Shown piece after piece: positions 25,739 to 35,244 of a stretch of 64,000 bases of DNA (position 1 is the stretch's first letter; the number at the start of each line of letters is the position of its first letter). The position numbers were made by a program, and so were the translations under genes. Source of the DNA: Pelagibius litoralis (lineage in GTDB: Bacteria > Pseudomonadota > Alphaproteobacteria > Kiloniellales > Kiloniellaceae). Below the pieces are notes generated by a model. The model saw nothing but the letters and a program-made list of their open reading frames with translations. It searched no databases and had not been told where the DNA came from. The DNA is taken from the NCBI RefSeq assembly GCF_011683915.1, contig NZ_JAAQPH010000014.1:1-64000 (forward strand). Reading direction: 5' to 3'.

Positions 25739-27022
25739 TCAAGCCGTTTTCAGTTGAGAAGCGGATATCATTTCGTTGTCGAGATTGTTCAGTTCTTCGC
25801 AGAGCTCATCTATTTCTCCAAGAGAGTGCGCAGTTGACAGGCAGATGCGGATGCCGGCCTCATTCTGCGCCACCGTTGGAAAGAATACTGCTGAAGTGTA
25901 GAGCTTGCTCTCCAGCAGTTGCTGCGCTGCATAAATCGCTTTGCTTGAGTTCCCGACCGGGAAGAGCCGAATAGGAAGCGGATCCCCGCGTTGGACCGTA
26001 TCTACGCGCTGGTCAAAGAATCGAATTCTGTCAAACAGCTCCTTTTGCAACTTTGCAAGTTCGGCCGTCTCATGTACCTGTGCGGACGCGAGCGCTGCGC
26101 CCACCGCGGCGAGATTGGGTGCGGCCGAAAAGGCATAAGCGAGCGAATAGCGGCGAAAAAGATCCTCTTGCCGCTTGGTGCCGAGCATCAGAATACCGCC
26201 GGACGCGCCGAAGCCCTTGCCCAAGGAGGCTGCGATGATCGTCAATCCACCAAGCTCGTTTGGGAACTGCGACCGGGCGTAGCCTTCACCTTTCTCGCCG
26301 AAGATGGATATTCCATGCGCGTCGTCTATGTAAAGAAATAGACCGTAGCGATTTTGCAGTTCTTGAATCTTGGCCACAGGCGCATGGCCGCCCATGGAAT
26401 ATACGCCGTCGGCCACATAGGCGACACGTTTGTGCGTCTGGCAGATCTGTTCCAGTGCATCAATGTCGTTGTGGTCGATGGTCAGAACCTTCGTTTCGTC
26501 CGCCATAGCTGGCTTGTGATAGGCCAGAGTTACGTGACAAAGACGATCGAATACCATAACGGGCTTGACGCCTTCGGTAAGGTAACCCGATGCTATGAGA
26601 GGCAGAGCCCCCATGTTGGCCACCATTACTGTCGAATAGGCAATCACGCGTGCTGAGAACAGGATGGCCAAACGTTCCTCGAGTTCGCGCAGAAGATTTG
26701 AATTGAGACGGGTACGAGCGCAGGACCAATGTAGAGATCCATAGCGCGTGACTGCTGAAACTGCACCTTCGATCAGCTTGGGATGATTATCGAGCCCCAG
26801 ATAGGAACACCTGACGAAGTCAGTCACACATCGGCCGTCACTTAGGCGCACTCGACGACCATCTAGGGACAGTCCGTGAACACCCATCACACCCGCGTCA
26901 TAGGCTGCATCGAAAGCCGGAAGCGATTTTTCAATTACGAATTTCGTATTGCGGAAAGAGGTTTTCTTTTTGGGTTTTTCAAGCTTTGGTCCGTCAGAAG
27001 TACTCGATTTATTGAACGCCAT
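25739..27022 (-). CDS. Alpha-oxoamine-synthase-like PLP enzyme
   Basis: A 427-residue class I/II PLP enzyme of the KBL/AONS/SPT/CqsA kind. Typical features are SYLGLDNHPKLIEGA, DRLCHVTLAYH, DGVYSMGGHAPVAKI, YIDDAHGISIFG and the PLP lysine in ASLGKGFGASGG. Family members condense an amino acid with an acyl-CoA and lose CO2, making an alpha-amino ketone. A lysine-rich N-terminal tail of about 40 residues is unusual. It is the first gene of the minus-strand unit running to 23309. The substrates cannot be fixed; a CqsA-like signal synthase is one option. Confidence 0.85.
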   Translation of the reverse strand: MAFNKSSTSDGPKLEKPKKKTSFRNTKFVIEKSLPAFDAAYDAGVMGVHGLSLDGRRVRLSDGRCVTDFVRCSYLGLDNHPKLIEGAVSAVTRYGSLHWSCARTRLNSNLLRELEERLAILFSARVIAYSTVMVANMGALPLIASGYLTEGVKPVMVFDRLCHVTLAYHKPAMADETKVLTIDHNDIDALEQICQTHKRVAYVADGVYSMGGHAPVAKIQELQNRYGLFLYIDDAHGISIFGEKGEGYARSQFPNELGGLTIIAASLGKGFGASGGILMLGTKRQEDLFRRYSLAYAFSAAPNLAAVGAALASAQVHETAELAKLQKELFDRIRFFDQRVDTVQRGDPLPIRLFPVGNSSKAIYAAQQLLESKLYTSAVFFPTVAQNEAGIRICLSTAHSLGEIDELCEELNNLDNEMISASQLKTA

Positions 27023-27274
27023 GGACTTTGGTCCTCTTGCAGACTGCGTGTATCGGGTTGCGATCTAGAAACCTGTTGAGACTTTGATCCATATCGAACC
27101 GAGGTCACAATTTTTGCTTCCGCAGAAAGAGAAGATACGACACCTTGGCTAAGGTGACTAAGACACGTTTGTGTAAAGCTTTCGAGAATCGTCAGGCTCG
27201 TTTGTTTGAGTTACTTCCCAAAAATCGGACACTGACGTAAATGATCTACCTCCCGAGAATTGGAGCATTTATGG
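27023..27274. other. Upstream region of the biosynthetic unit
   Basis: No gene is recognised. The promoter of the oxoamine-synthase-like gene should lie here. A short open read on the plus strand (FENRQARLFELLPKNRTLT, ending near 27239) may be a scrap of another gene. Confidence 0.35.
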
Positions 27275-27323
27275 TTAGAGTTTTCCGCGATGAGTTTCCT
27301 GGCTGGGAAAGGAGCGGAGAACG

Positions 27324-27590
27324 ATGAAAGCATCACGATTCACGGACGCTCAAAAGGCGTTCATCATCAAACAGGGAGAAGGTGCGACGCCGGTTGCTGA
27401 GATCTGCCGCCAGACTGGCATTAGCCAGGCGACCTACTTTAATTGGAAAAAGAAATATGCCGGCCTGGTGCCGTCGGAGACGCGGCGTTTGCGGAAGCTT
27501 GAGGACGAGAACGGTCGGCTGAAGAAGATCGTGGCGGATTTGTCGCTCGACAAGGAGATGCTTCAGGACATCGTCAAACGAAAGCTCTGA
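27324..27590 (+). CDS. IS3-family transposase OrfA
   Basis: An 88-residue helix-turn-helix protein, complete (MKASRFTDAQKAFIIKQGEG ... ISQATYFNWKKKYAGL, with a leucine-zipper-like tail). In living elements it is joined to OrfB by frameshifting to make the transposase. Here OrfB is broken, so it can at most act as a regulator. Confidence 0.9.
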   Translation: MKASRFTDAQKAFIIKQGEGATPVAEICRQTGISQATYFNWKKKYAGLVPSETRRLRKLEDENGRLKKIVADLSLDKEMLQDIVKRKL

Positions 27591-28327
27591 GGCCTGCCCG
27601 GAAGAGAACGCTGGTCGACGAGATGCGCTGTGATTGGGCTGTATCGATCCGCTGGGCCTGTGGTGTCCTGCTGTTCAATCAGTCCAGCATCACTACCGGT
27701 CGCGTCGACCCAGGCAGACCGCCTTGGAACAGCGGATCAAGGAGATATGCGAAACGCGGGTACGCTACGGCTATCGCCGCGTCCATGTGATGCTTCGGCG
27801 CGAGGGATGGATGATCAATCAGAAGAAAACACGCAGGATTTACAACGAGCTGGGCCTGCAGCTGCGCAACAAGACGCCAAAGCGGCGGGTCAAGGCAAAG
27901 CTGCGTGACGGCCGTTGTTCTGCGTCCCGACCCAATGAGACCTGGGCAATGAACTTCGTGCATGACCAGTTGGCGACAGGCCGCAAGCTGCGGATCCTGC
28001 TGATAGACACCTTCTCACGCTATGTGCCAGCCATCGACCCGCGGTTCAGCTATCGCGGCGAAGATGTCGTGGCGACGCTTGATCGTGTCTGCGCGCAGAT
28101 CGGCTACCCTGAGATCATTCGCATTAACCAGGGCACGGAGTTCACTTCGCGCGATCTCGACCTCTGAGCTTACCAAAACGATGCGATCCTGGACTTCTCG
28201 CGCACGGGCAAGCCGACGGACAATGCGTTCATCGAAGCTTTCAAGAGGCTTGCGGGCGGAGTGTTTGAACGTCCACTGGTTCCTGAGCCTTGTCGATGCA
28301 GAGGAAAAGAATGCCGGAAAACTCTAA
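27591..28327 (+). pseudogene. IS3-family transposase OrfB, broken
   Basis: The frame contains RYGYRRVHVMLRREGWMINQ, RPNETWAMNFVHDQL and IRINQGTEFTSRDLDL, then a TGA at 28165-28167 where a tryptophan codon is expected. Beyond it a frameshift precedes LRAECLNVHWFLSLVDAEEK, and the true end is missing. The catalytic DDE set is therefore split. Confidence 0.88.
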
Positions 28328-28606
28328 TCACCGGCGCTCCAGAGAATGGTCGCAGGGCAATATCTCGACGGACTCTTCGTCCGACAGATCGTGCATATGC
28401 TTGAGGATCAGCAGCCCGGCCACCAGCCGCGTCGGCAGCGGCGGCTGACCCGGGTCGGACCGGCAGACCGAACCGAACCGGCCATCGAGAAAGCCCCAGT
28501 CGATCTCCCGCGCCAACCGCACCAGCAGCGGATGGCCCGGATCGATGATCTACTCCAGCGCTGGCCGGAACAGATCTTTGTGACGTTCGTCGCGCGGTTT
28601 GCTCAT
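28328..28606 (-). mobile_element. IS5-family transposase relic (N-terminus)
   Basis: From 28606 the frame reads MSKPRDERHKDLFRPALE, a stop (TAG), and then LVRLAREIDWGFLDGRFG and PPLPTRLVAGLLILKHMHDL. This is the N-terminal third of an IS5-type transposase. It ends exactly where the IS3 element begins, so the IS3 copy apparently inserted into it. Confidence 0.85.
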
Positions 28607-28782
28607 CGCTCACTCCAGAAGCCGAAAGCCGGTCTCCAGGGAATCACAAACCGACCAAATCGGGAATCCGAAATCGCAAGGAAACCGGCATCATCACCCC
28701 GCGTTCTTGCAATACCGATTACTTCCGTATCGCCGATCCCGTCCAAACATCAAACACTTACGCGTTCCTCACGGGCAACTAA

Positions 28783-30021
28783 TTATGTTTCCGATTGAGC
28801 AACTGAAGTCTTTTCTGCGGCGTCCAGTCGATAGCGCCATATTAGGAGAACTGTAGAGGCCGCCGCCAGAACTGCCGCGAAGCTCACATAGACCGTGCGT
28901 ATAGAGAGATCGGCATAAAGGGTGGGTGACAGATAAATGACAATGCCTATCACCCCGATTGTAGCCTCTATATTGTTTCGGACACGACCTACCATCCCGC
29001 TGTCGACCGTTCTGAGAATGTAAGCATCGTAAGTAGTGCGATTTACTGCGAACGCTAATCCCATAAGGCCTTGCAGCAACATTGCGGACGATAAACCCTG
29101 CGCCACCGAAAAACTGGCCGTTGCCGCAGCGAGAAGCAACAAACCAAATCTTAGCAAGTAGCGTTCGACAACAGACCGAGGCAACCAGACCAGTACCATG
29201 CTGCCGACGACTCCGCCAACTCCCCACATTGCGTCTATCCAGCCGTATGCGTCGGCTCCCAGACCAAGTTCAATTAGAGTGAACGCGGCCAGTAAAGCCA
29301 TGGTTATCTGGGAGGTAGACCAAATCAACGCAATTGCGATACAAGTTATCAAGAGTCGGTGGTCCCGAAAAATGAGCCGGAAACCGTCGGCAATGGCAAC
29401 GGAATAAGTCGTCGTCTCTCCACCAGGCGATACCTCGCCATTCTTCCGCAGAGGCAGAGCAAAACACATGGCAGCGATCGAGCAGGCTGCACTGATCGCT
29501 AGGCCGCCCTCGAATCCAAGTGCAACAATGGCAAGCCCGCCGAACAAAACGCCGAAAATGTCGGCTGTTTGGACAATCGCGACTCCGACGGTAACAACCT
29601 GTGTCAGCGACTTGCCGCCGACCGACTGGAGCAACCCCTGCGCCGCCGGAGCGGAAAGTAGGGCACCAAGGGATACGACACAGGCTGTCATATAAAGCGG
29701 CGCCATTCCGATCTGGTCCAATGATCGAATATGGACATTGAGTATCAGCCATGAATTGCCAGCTGTATGCAGGATCTGGCCAATGATAAAGAGGTTACGG
29801 CGATTGAAGCGATCGACAAGGACGCCCATGAAGGGTCCGATCGTCACATTGAGCAAAGGCCGCCATATTAGTACTAGGCCGACTGAAGCAAGTTCACCAG
29901 TAACGCTTAATGCAAACCACGAAATTATGATAACAAACACGCCTCTGCTAAATACAATAGCAAACAATAGAGAATATACTAGGCCGACTGGCGATAACAG
30001 TGTCCGAACATTATTTCCCAA
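28783..30021 (-). CDS. MFS transporter
   Basis: A 412-residue protein with about twelve membrane helices, of the MFS type related to enterobactin exporter-like permeases. The loop motif between helices 2 and 3 reads GVLVDRFNRRNLFIIG. It probably exports the product of the surrounding biosynthetic genes. The start is a TTG at 30021, since no ATG is suitably placed. A perfect TGTAAAA-C-TTTTACA palindrome lies 188 bp upstream. Confidence 0.85.
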   Translation of the reverse strand: MGNNVRTLLSPVGLVYSLLFAIVFSRGVFVIIISWFALSVTGELASVGLVLIWRPLLNVTIGPFMGVLVDRFNRRNLFIIGQILHTAGNSWLILNVHIRSLDQIGMAPLYMTACVVSLGALLSAPAAQGLLQSVGGKSLTQVVTVGVAIVQTADIFGVLFGGLAIVALGFEGGLAISAACSIAAMCFALPLRKNGEVSPGGETTTYSVAIADGFRLIFRDHRLLITCIAIALIWSTSQITMALLAAFTLIELGLGADAYGWIDAMWGVGGVVGSMVLVWLPRSVVERYLLRFGLLLLAAATASFSVAQGLSSAMLLQGLMGLAFAVNRTTYDAYILRTVDSGMVGRVRNNIEATIGVIGIVIYLSPTLYADLSIRTVYVSFAAVLAAASTVLLIWRYRLDAAEKTSVAQSET

Positions 30022-30299
30022 TTTCTCTATCGCCCACGAATATCATTTTTGGAATGACGTCGCCGATTTCTCTCGCCACCGAATTTCGAGATCATAGAGT
30101 CTGCCAAAAGGCACGTGCGCCCTGCCCAAGCCTCGCATCTTTGAGAACAGCCGAAACTTTGCCACGCTTAACTAACGCGGATGGTTTCATACAAACACGC
30201 GGTATGGCTGTAAAACTTTTACAATGTTTTTGTTATGATGCGATCGTTATGACGAAAAATTGCAGTGTTGCGAATTGGGCTGGCCATATGCAAACGGGT
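30022..30299. other. Upstream region of the MFS gene
   Basis: No gene is seen. It holds the palindrome described at 30209 and presumably the MFS promoter. Confidence 0.4.
30209..30223. promoter_or_regulatory. Perfect 15-bp palindrome, possible operator
   Basis: TGTAAAACTTTTACA has 7-bp arms around one base. It lies upstream of the MFS gene in AT-rich DNA. A related TTTACAAT string also occurs upstream of the M81 peptidase gene near 41004. No regulator can be assigned. Confidence 0.4.
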
Positions 30300-31170
30300 T
30301 GTACAGGGATGGTTATCGCCTGACAGTTGCCGCTCCGGGGCTTGGATAGTTTAGGCTGCTTTTTTCGGTTTTCCTCCTTTGCGCTTTTGGCTTTTGGCAG
30401 GCTTGCGACAATGACTGTCGCGGAGGTTCTTCCCTGCATATTGCGGCCCTGGTGGGGAGCTTGGTGTTGTATGTGCCGAGACCGGCGTCGAGGTCGGCCT
30501 GCCTCTCTTCGACGCTCTCGTAGAACTTGGTTAGGCCCAAAACGCGGAAGCGCTCGTCGAGCAGGGTGCGGTGCAGGCGTTCGACATAACCGTTCGACTG
30601 CGGGCGGCGGGCCTTCGTGGTGCAATGCACGATCTCTTCGAGTTGCAGGAACTGCTCGTAAGGGTGTCGATCGGGCCGGCCGCAATACTCCCTGTCGTTC
30701 TCCGAGAGCACGTTGGCGATCCGGACGTTGTGGGCCTCGAAGGCGGGGATCACGTTATTGTTCATGACGTGCACGGCGGTCACCGGCAGATTGGAGGTAT
30801 AGAGCCGCCCCATGCGTAGTGGGAGAAGCAATCGATGACGGTCTGCAGGTAGACCTTGCCGACCCCCTTCAGGTGGCCGACGAAAAATGTGCCCACGGTC
30901 ACCAGGTCGCCGGTATGGCGGGTTTCGATGTGGCGTTCGCGGAATTCCGAGCTGAAGCGTTCCAGCAGCCTGATCTGCTCGTCCGTCAGGTCGGTTTTCT
31001 TGTCCGAGACGTGCTTCTCCAGGCGCAGCAGGCGTTGGAGCTTGGTCAACCAAGTCATGGCGGCCCCAAACGCCGCGCACGCCGCCCGACGAGACCTGGA
31101 TGCCCTTCAGTATCAGTTCGTGGGCGGCCCGCAAGGGGCCGTGGCGCGACGTTCCCGAGAAGTTCGGCAA
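30300..31170 (-). mobile_element. IS481-family transposase relic
   Basis: Two minus-strand frames make one transposase: TDEQIRLLERFSSEFRERHI and VGKVYLQTVIDCFSHYAWG in one, then TAVHVMNNNVIPAFEAHNVR, SENDREYCGRPDRHPYE and QSNGYVERLHRTLLDERFRV in the other. Frameshifts break it. An end-like sequence (gggatggttatcgcctgaca) lies at about 30306-30325. Confidence 0.82.
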
Positions 31171-31174
31171 GTGA

Positions 31175-31790
31175 ATGACCGTGTACCAGCGCTTCCGACG
31201 CTGGAGCCAGGCCGGCGTGTGGGAGGCTGTTGCCGCCACGCGGGCCCAGTGGATTGCGGATAACTTCCGCTACAGCATCGACTCGACGATGGTACGGGGC
31301 CATGCCTCGGTTGCCGGCGCAAAAGAGGGGCTCGCGAGCAGGCTTTTGGCCGCTCGCGGGGCGGGTTCACCTGTAAAGTTCACTGTCTCAGTGATGCCCG
31401 ATGCATCTCGCTCGTCTTCCACCTCACCGGCGGCGAAGCGGCGGACTGCACGGCGTTCGAAGTCGTTACCGCGTCGCCGAGATACGCCCTGCTGTTATCT
31501 GCTCGCTGACAAGGGCTACGACACCAACGCGATTCGCAACGCGCTGCGCGAGAATGGCGTCCGGGCCGCCATCCCACCGGCGGGCCCATCGCAAAGCCAT
31601 GATCCGTTGGAACCGGAGCATCTATCGCGAGCGCGACCGCATCGAGCACATGATCGGCCACCTCGAGATCAACCGGGCCGTCGCCACCCAATACGACAAG
31701 CTGGCGCAACCCTTCCTCGACGCACTTCATCTCGCGACCATTCGCCGATGCTTACGACTGGCCACTTTGTAAACAGGGCCTATCCAAGCT
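31175..31790 (+). mobile_element. IS5-family (IS427-type) transposase relic
   Basis: MTVYQRFRRWSQAGVWEAV, DSTMVRGHASVAGAKEG, then in another frame ADKGYDTNAIRNALRENGVR, YRERDRIEHMIGHLEINRAV and TQYDKLAQPFLDALHLATI. These are the middle and C-terminal parts of an IS427-type transposase with at least two frameshifts. The N-terminus is lost at the junction with the IS481 relic. Confidence 0.82.
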
Positions 31791-32094
31791 GGATCCATTT
31801 CAACCATCGAGACTTAAAACACTATATACAAAACTTTATCAAAAATTTTACTTTATATATTTCCAAATTATCCGATATTTAGAAAATAAAATAAGTATAA
31901 AATCAAATAAATACGGTAATAAATACTTAGGAGCCAGTGTCGGTTGGCGCCCCAAAAAAACATCCCTATGCTCACTAGCATCCCAACAACGCTCAGGTAT
32001 TTGTACGTCGAAGGATTGGCTGAGCCGCAGAAACTTGCAGCGTTTAAAAGTCCCGCCGTCTTCAACACAGATGATCTTTATGGATAGGAACTAT
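31791..32094. other. AT-rich stretch before the ATP-grasp gene
   Basis: A run of A/T-rich sequence at about 31800-31925 contrasts sharply with the rest of the window. No gene is seen. It probably carries the ATP-grasp promoter. An aagggg ribosome site follows at about 32094-32099. Confidence 0.4.
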
Positions 32095-32107
32095 AAGGGG
32101 AAATCAA

Positions 32108-33361
32108 GTGACTGAAAGAGTGTTAATCCTAATTGAAGACAGCCCCACTGGCGCTTGCCGAAAATTTGCCCAGGCAGCCCGAAGATTTGACCTCCGTCCG
32201 GTGATGCTATCAAACAATCCAACCCGCATGAGCTACATCGCAGCCGACGAAGTTGATGCAATTCAGGTCGATACCGGCGATATCGGCGCCATAATCGACG
32301 CATGCGAGCAGTTGACTCTGACTTACGATATTGTCGGCAGTACGACGGTATCGGAAGTTTTCTGTCCAATGGCCGCTATGGTTTGCCGGCATTTTGGGCT
32401 ACCCGGACCAGATCCGGAAGCGATCAAGCGATGCCAGGATAAGTTTGTGCAGCGTCAACTCCTCACCAAGTCCGGCATACCGACGCCGGCGTACCGCCTC
32501 GCAAGGGATGCTGTCGCCGCTATAAAGGCCGCCGCAGAGGTTGGATTGCCAGTCATCGTCAAGCCGGTCACCGGCCGCGGCAGTTCCGGTGTAAAGTTGT
32601 GCCGTGATCTTAACGAGGTAGCCGAGCACACGGATTTTCTGTTGGCTGGTAAGCACGGACTGCCACCGCTGCCGAACGTGCTGGTCGAGGAATTTGCAAG
32701 AGGATCGTTTTACACTGTCTCGACAATTGGAAGTGAAGTCGCAGCGATCTCGGCAGCAGATTTTAGCGAATTGCCTTATTTTACCATGCGTCAATTCACT
32801 TTTCCAGCGCACCTGACCAGTGACGAAAATGACCGTGTTGTTGCTGTCGCATTGCAAAGTTTGCAGGCGCTTGGCCTCGGCTGGGGACCGGTGAATACCG
32901 AAATCCGGATAACCAGCCGTGGCCCAGTTGTCATTGAGGTGAATCCGCGTATTGTGGGTGCCCCAGAGCCCGAGTTGATTCGGCTAGCGCACGGTATTGA
33001 CCTCTATGCAGAGGCCCTCAAGCCTTTCCTAGACCTCCAACCCGACCTTCGCAAAACCCGCTCGCATGCCGCTGCCGCGAGGTGGCTTATGGTCGAGCAA
33101 AATGGCTTACTACAGGAGATCAGCGGCGAGCGTGAGGCCCGCGCGATTCCTGGGATCACGGATGTAGAACTGAAAGTCGAGGCAGGAACACCTCTCGTTT
33201 GGCATGGGTCCTTTCAGGACGTAATAGGGCATGTGTTTGCTGCTTCACCTAGTCCAGGTCGCACTGATGCAGCACTTCGACAGGCATTAGATCTGATCAA
33301 GTTGTCGGTGGTGCCCTTCCCCAAGAGGAAGGATAAGGAGCAACTAGCAAACGTTGAATGA
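32108..33361 (+). CDS. ATP-grasp enzyme, carboxylate-amine (amino acid) ligase-like
   Basis: A 417-residue ATP-grasp protein starting at GTG 32108 with an aagggg site. The ATP-binding lysine lies in LPVIVKPVTGRGSSGVKLC, and the metal-binding end reads VNTEIRITSRGPVVIEVNPRI. The pre-ATP-grasp domain begins VLILIEDSPTGACRKFAQAA. The family joins a carboxylate to an amine through an acyl phosphate, and the type resembles BacD-like L-amino acid ligases and carbamoyl-phosphate-like synthetases. It probably makes an amide or dipeptide bond. It is on the opposite strand to the MFS and PLP genes. Confidence 0.87.
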   Translation: MTERVLILIEDSPTGACRKFAQAARRFDLRPVMLSNNPTRMSYIAADEVDAIQVDTGDIGAIIDACEQLTLTYDIVGSTTVSEVFCPMAAMVCRHFGLPGPDPEAIKRCQDKFVQRQLLTKSGIPTPAYRLARDAVAAIKAAAEVGLPVIVKPVTGRGSSGVKLCRDLNEVAEHTDFLLAGKHGLPPLPNVLVEEFARGSFYTVSTIGSEVAAISAADFSELPYFTMRQFTFPAHLTSDENDRVVAVALQSLQALGLGWGPVNTEIRITSRGPVVIEVNPRIVGAPEPELIRLAHGIDLYAEALKPFLDLQPDLRKTRSHAAAARWLMVEQNGLLQEISGEREARAIPGITDVELKVEAGTPLVWHGSFQDVIGHVFAASPSPGRTDAALRQALDLIKLSVVPFPKRKDKEQLANVE

Positions 33362-34300
33362 AATAAAACGTCGCGCCCTTGGTGATCGCGATACATGATA
33401 TTCGAGCACGTGGTCAGTTAGGCAATTTGATCCTTTGGAAGGTGCAGTCATCTATGGACATGAGTCACCCCTGGGTGCTGAGCTATGGCACCCTGGAGGT
33501 GAAAGCGGCAGCCGGTGGTCGTTACGGGAGGCTGAGATGATCCATGGAGAATACGTGGTCGTCCGACAGGAAGCGGTTCTGAGCGCTGAGAGTGGGATGA
33601 TAGCGGCGATCAGGACGGCGATAATTTTGCACAAGAGCTTTCTCAGCCATCTGAGGACGAAGCGCAGGTTGCGTCCGGTGGCGGTGAGGGCCTCGGTCTC
33701 GGTGATGACGGTCTCCAGGGTGTGACCGTCATAAGGCCGGCCGTGGAAGGCCTTGGAGTGGAGCACAAACTGGCCACCCTTGGGCTTCGCGGCCGGGACT
33801 GCGATGGAGCCCTTGCAGCCGATCTATGGACCACGCCCACAGCGCAAGTTCGGTTTTCGTTGGATGGCCGACACGGTCCGCATCAATCTATCCAGCCTCT
33901 GGGTGGAGTTGCAGTTCCGGGCCATCATGCGTATCCGCGCACGCCTGTCCTCTTTAACTCGCCGGCCTCGAGGGTCGTGGCTGCAACCAGGTTTCAGGCG
34001 CGCCGGTTAAACTGTTCTTCTATCCTCCTCAGCCGATCTCGCAACCCGGGCGGGAAGCCTCTGTTTCTAATCCTCTACGCTCAAGCTCTCGGCCAGGTGC
34101 AGTTCGAGCGTCTCGCTCGGGCGCCCGCGCCAACGGCTGAGTCTCGAGCGCTCGTGGCGCATGTCGAAGATCTGATCGAACCGCGCGCGGAACAAGTCGC
34201 CCGGGCCCTTCTCATCGCGCTTCTTGGGTCGCATCCGATATCCCCTTTCGATCCGAAAAGGGAATCATGGATCACCCCAAAACGGAATCCTAAATCGCAG
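33362..34300 (-). mobile_element. IS5-family transposase relic, heavily deleted
   Basis: Minus-strand fragments in different frames: MRPKKRDEKGPGDLFRARFD near 34236, then GGQFVLHSKAFHGRPYDGHT and ETVITETEAL near 33750, then GRNLRFVLRWLRKLLCKIIA near 33650. They are the start and end of one IS5-type transposase with the middle mostly lost. The first 80 bp after the ATP-grasp stop hold nothing recognisable. Confidence 0.75.
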
Positions 34301-34458
34301 GGATCCAGCCTTCAAAACACTGATTTCTCGTAATTGCGATTACTTTGGAAAGCCTCCGAACCTGCCAAATCCAACAGATTCAGAGCTCTTAACGGACGAC
34401 TTTGGCCCAGACAATCTTGATTTTCACGCCAGTATCACTCCGTGGGACTAAACATCTA

Positions 34459-35244
34459 CTAGCCGAACTCTCCACCGTTTACGTCCAGAGCAGCGGCGGT
34501 AACAAAACCAGCGTCCTCGGATGCGTAGTAAGCGACAGCCCCAGCAATGTCGGCCGGAGTGCCGAACCTTCCAACCGGGATTCTCTTCAGGGCAGCGATA
34601 TTCACAGGTGCTTCGGCAGAGCCGGTCATTGGCGTAATGATGCGACCTGGCGCGACGCAGTTGACCGTGACGCCGTAGGGCGCCAAGTCCCGCGCAAGAG
34701 CTCGGGTCAATCCAAAAATCCCAGCTTTTGATGCCGCATAGTGCGGCCCAGCAATCAAGGGGATTGTGCGGCCGGCCAACGAAGTGATGTTGATGATCCG
34801 CCCCCAGCGATTTTCGACCATGTCTCGGGCACAGAAGCGGGTACAAAGAAACGTTCCAGTGAGATTGGTTCTCACGACTCGGTCCCAGTCCTCAAGGGAA
34901 AGGTCGAAAATCCACGGCTGTTCGTTCGCGCGACGGGTTGAAATTCCAGCGTTGTTGACGAGAACATCAACATGACCCCAGCGGTCCCGGATATCTGTAA
35001 ACATGCCCTTGACACTATCCTCGTCGCTAACATCCGCACACAGCGCCATAATATCTTCGGCTGGCGTAGTCGTGTTCAGGATTCTGTACGCTACCTCCAA
35101 GCGGTCTGGATCGGAGCTGCAAAACGCTACTCGAAAACCATCCATCAGCAAGCGCTCGACGATACCAAAGCCGATACCACTTGAACCGCCCGTAACAAGC
35201 GCGATACGTCGGGTTGGATTTACTGGCATCAACGTCGCACTCAC
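34459..35244 (-). CDS. SDR family oxidoreductase
   Basis: A 261-residue classical short-chain dehydrogenase: TGGSSGIGFGI for NAD(P), NNAG at about residue 95, ITSLAG for the catalytic Ser region, and HYAASKAG supplying Tyr and Lys. The start is GTG at 35244, overlapping the ThDP-enzyme stop (GTGA), so the two are translationally coupled. It probably reduces or oxidises the product of the ThDP enzyme. The substrate is unknown. Confidence 0.9.
   Translation of the reverse strand: MSATLMPVNPTRRIALVTGGSSGIGFGIVERLLMDGFRVAFCSSDPDRLEVAYRILNTTTPAEDIMALCADVSDEDSVKGMFTDIRDRWGHVDVLVNNAGISTRRANEQPWIFDLSLEDWDRVVRTNLTGTFLCTRFCARDMVENRWGRIINITSLAGRTIPLIAGPHYAASKAGIFGLTRALARDLAPYGVTVNCVAPGRIITPMTGSAEAPVNIAALKRIPVGRFGTPADIAGAVAYYASEDAGFVTAAALDVNGGEFG

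Larger units (their letters stand above)
27275..28327 (+). mobile_element. IS3-family element with perfect 13-bp ends, internally broken
   Basis: TTAGAGTTTTCCG at 27275-27287 is matched exactly by its reverse complement at 28315-28327. Inside are orfA (27324-27590) and a damaged orfB. The length of 1,053 bp is short for the family (about 1.2 kb), so part of orfB is missing. An end with the same 13 bp and an orfA relic recur at 52300-52562. Confidence 0.9.
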
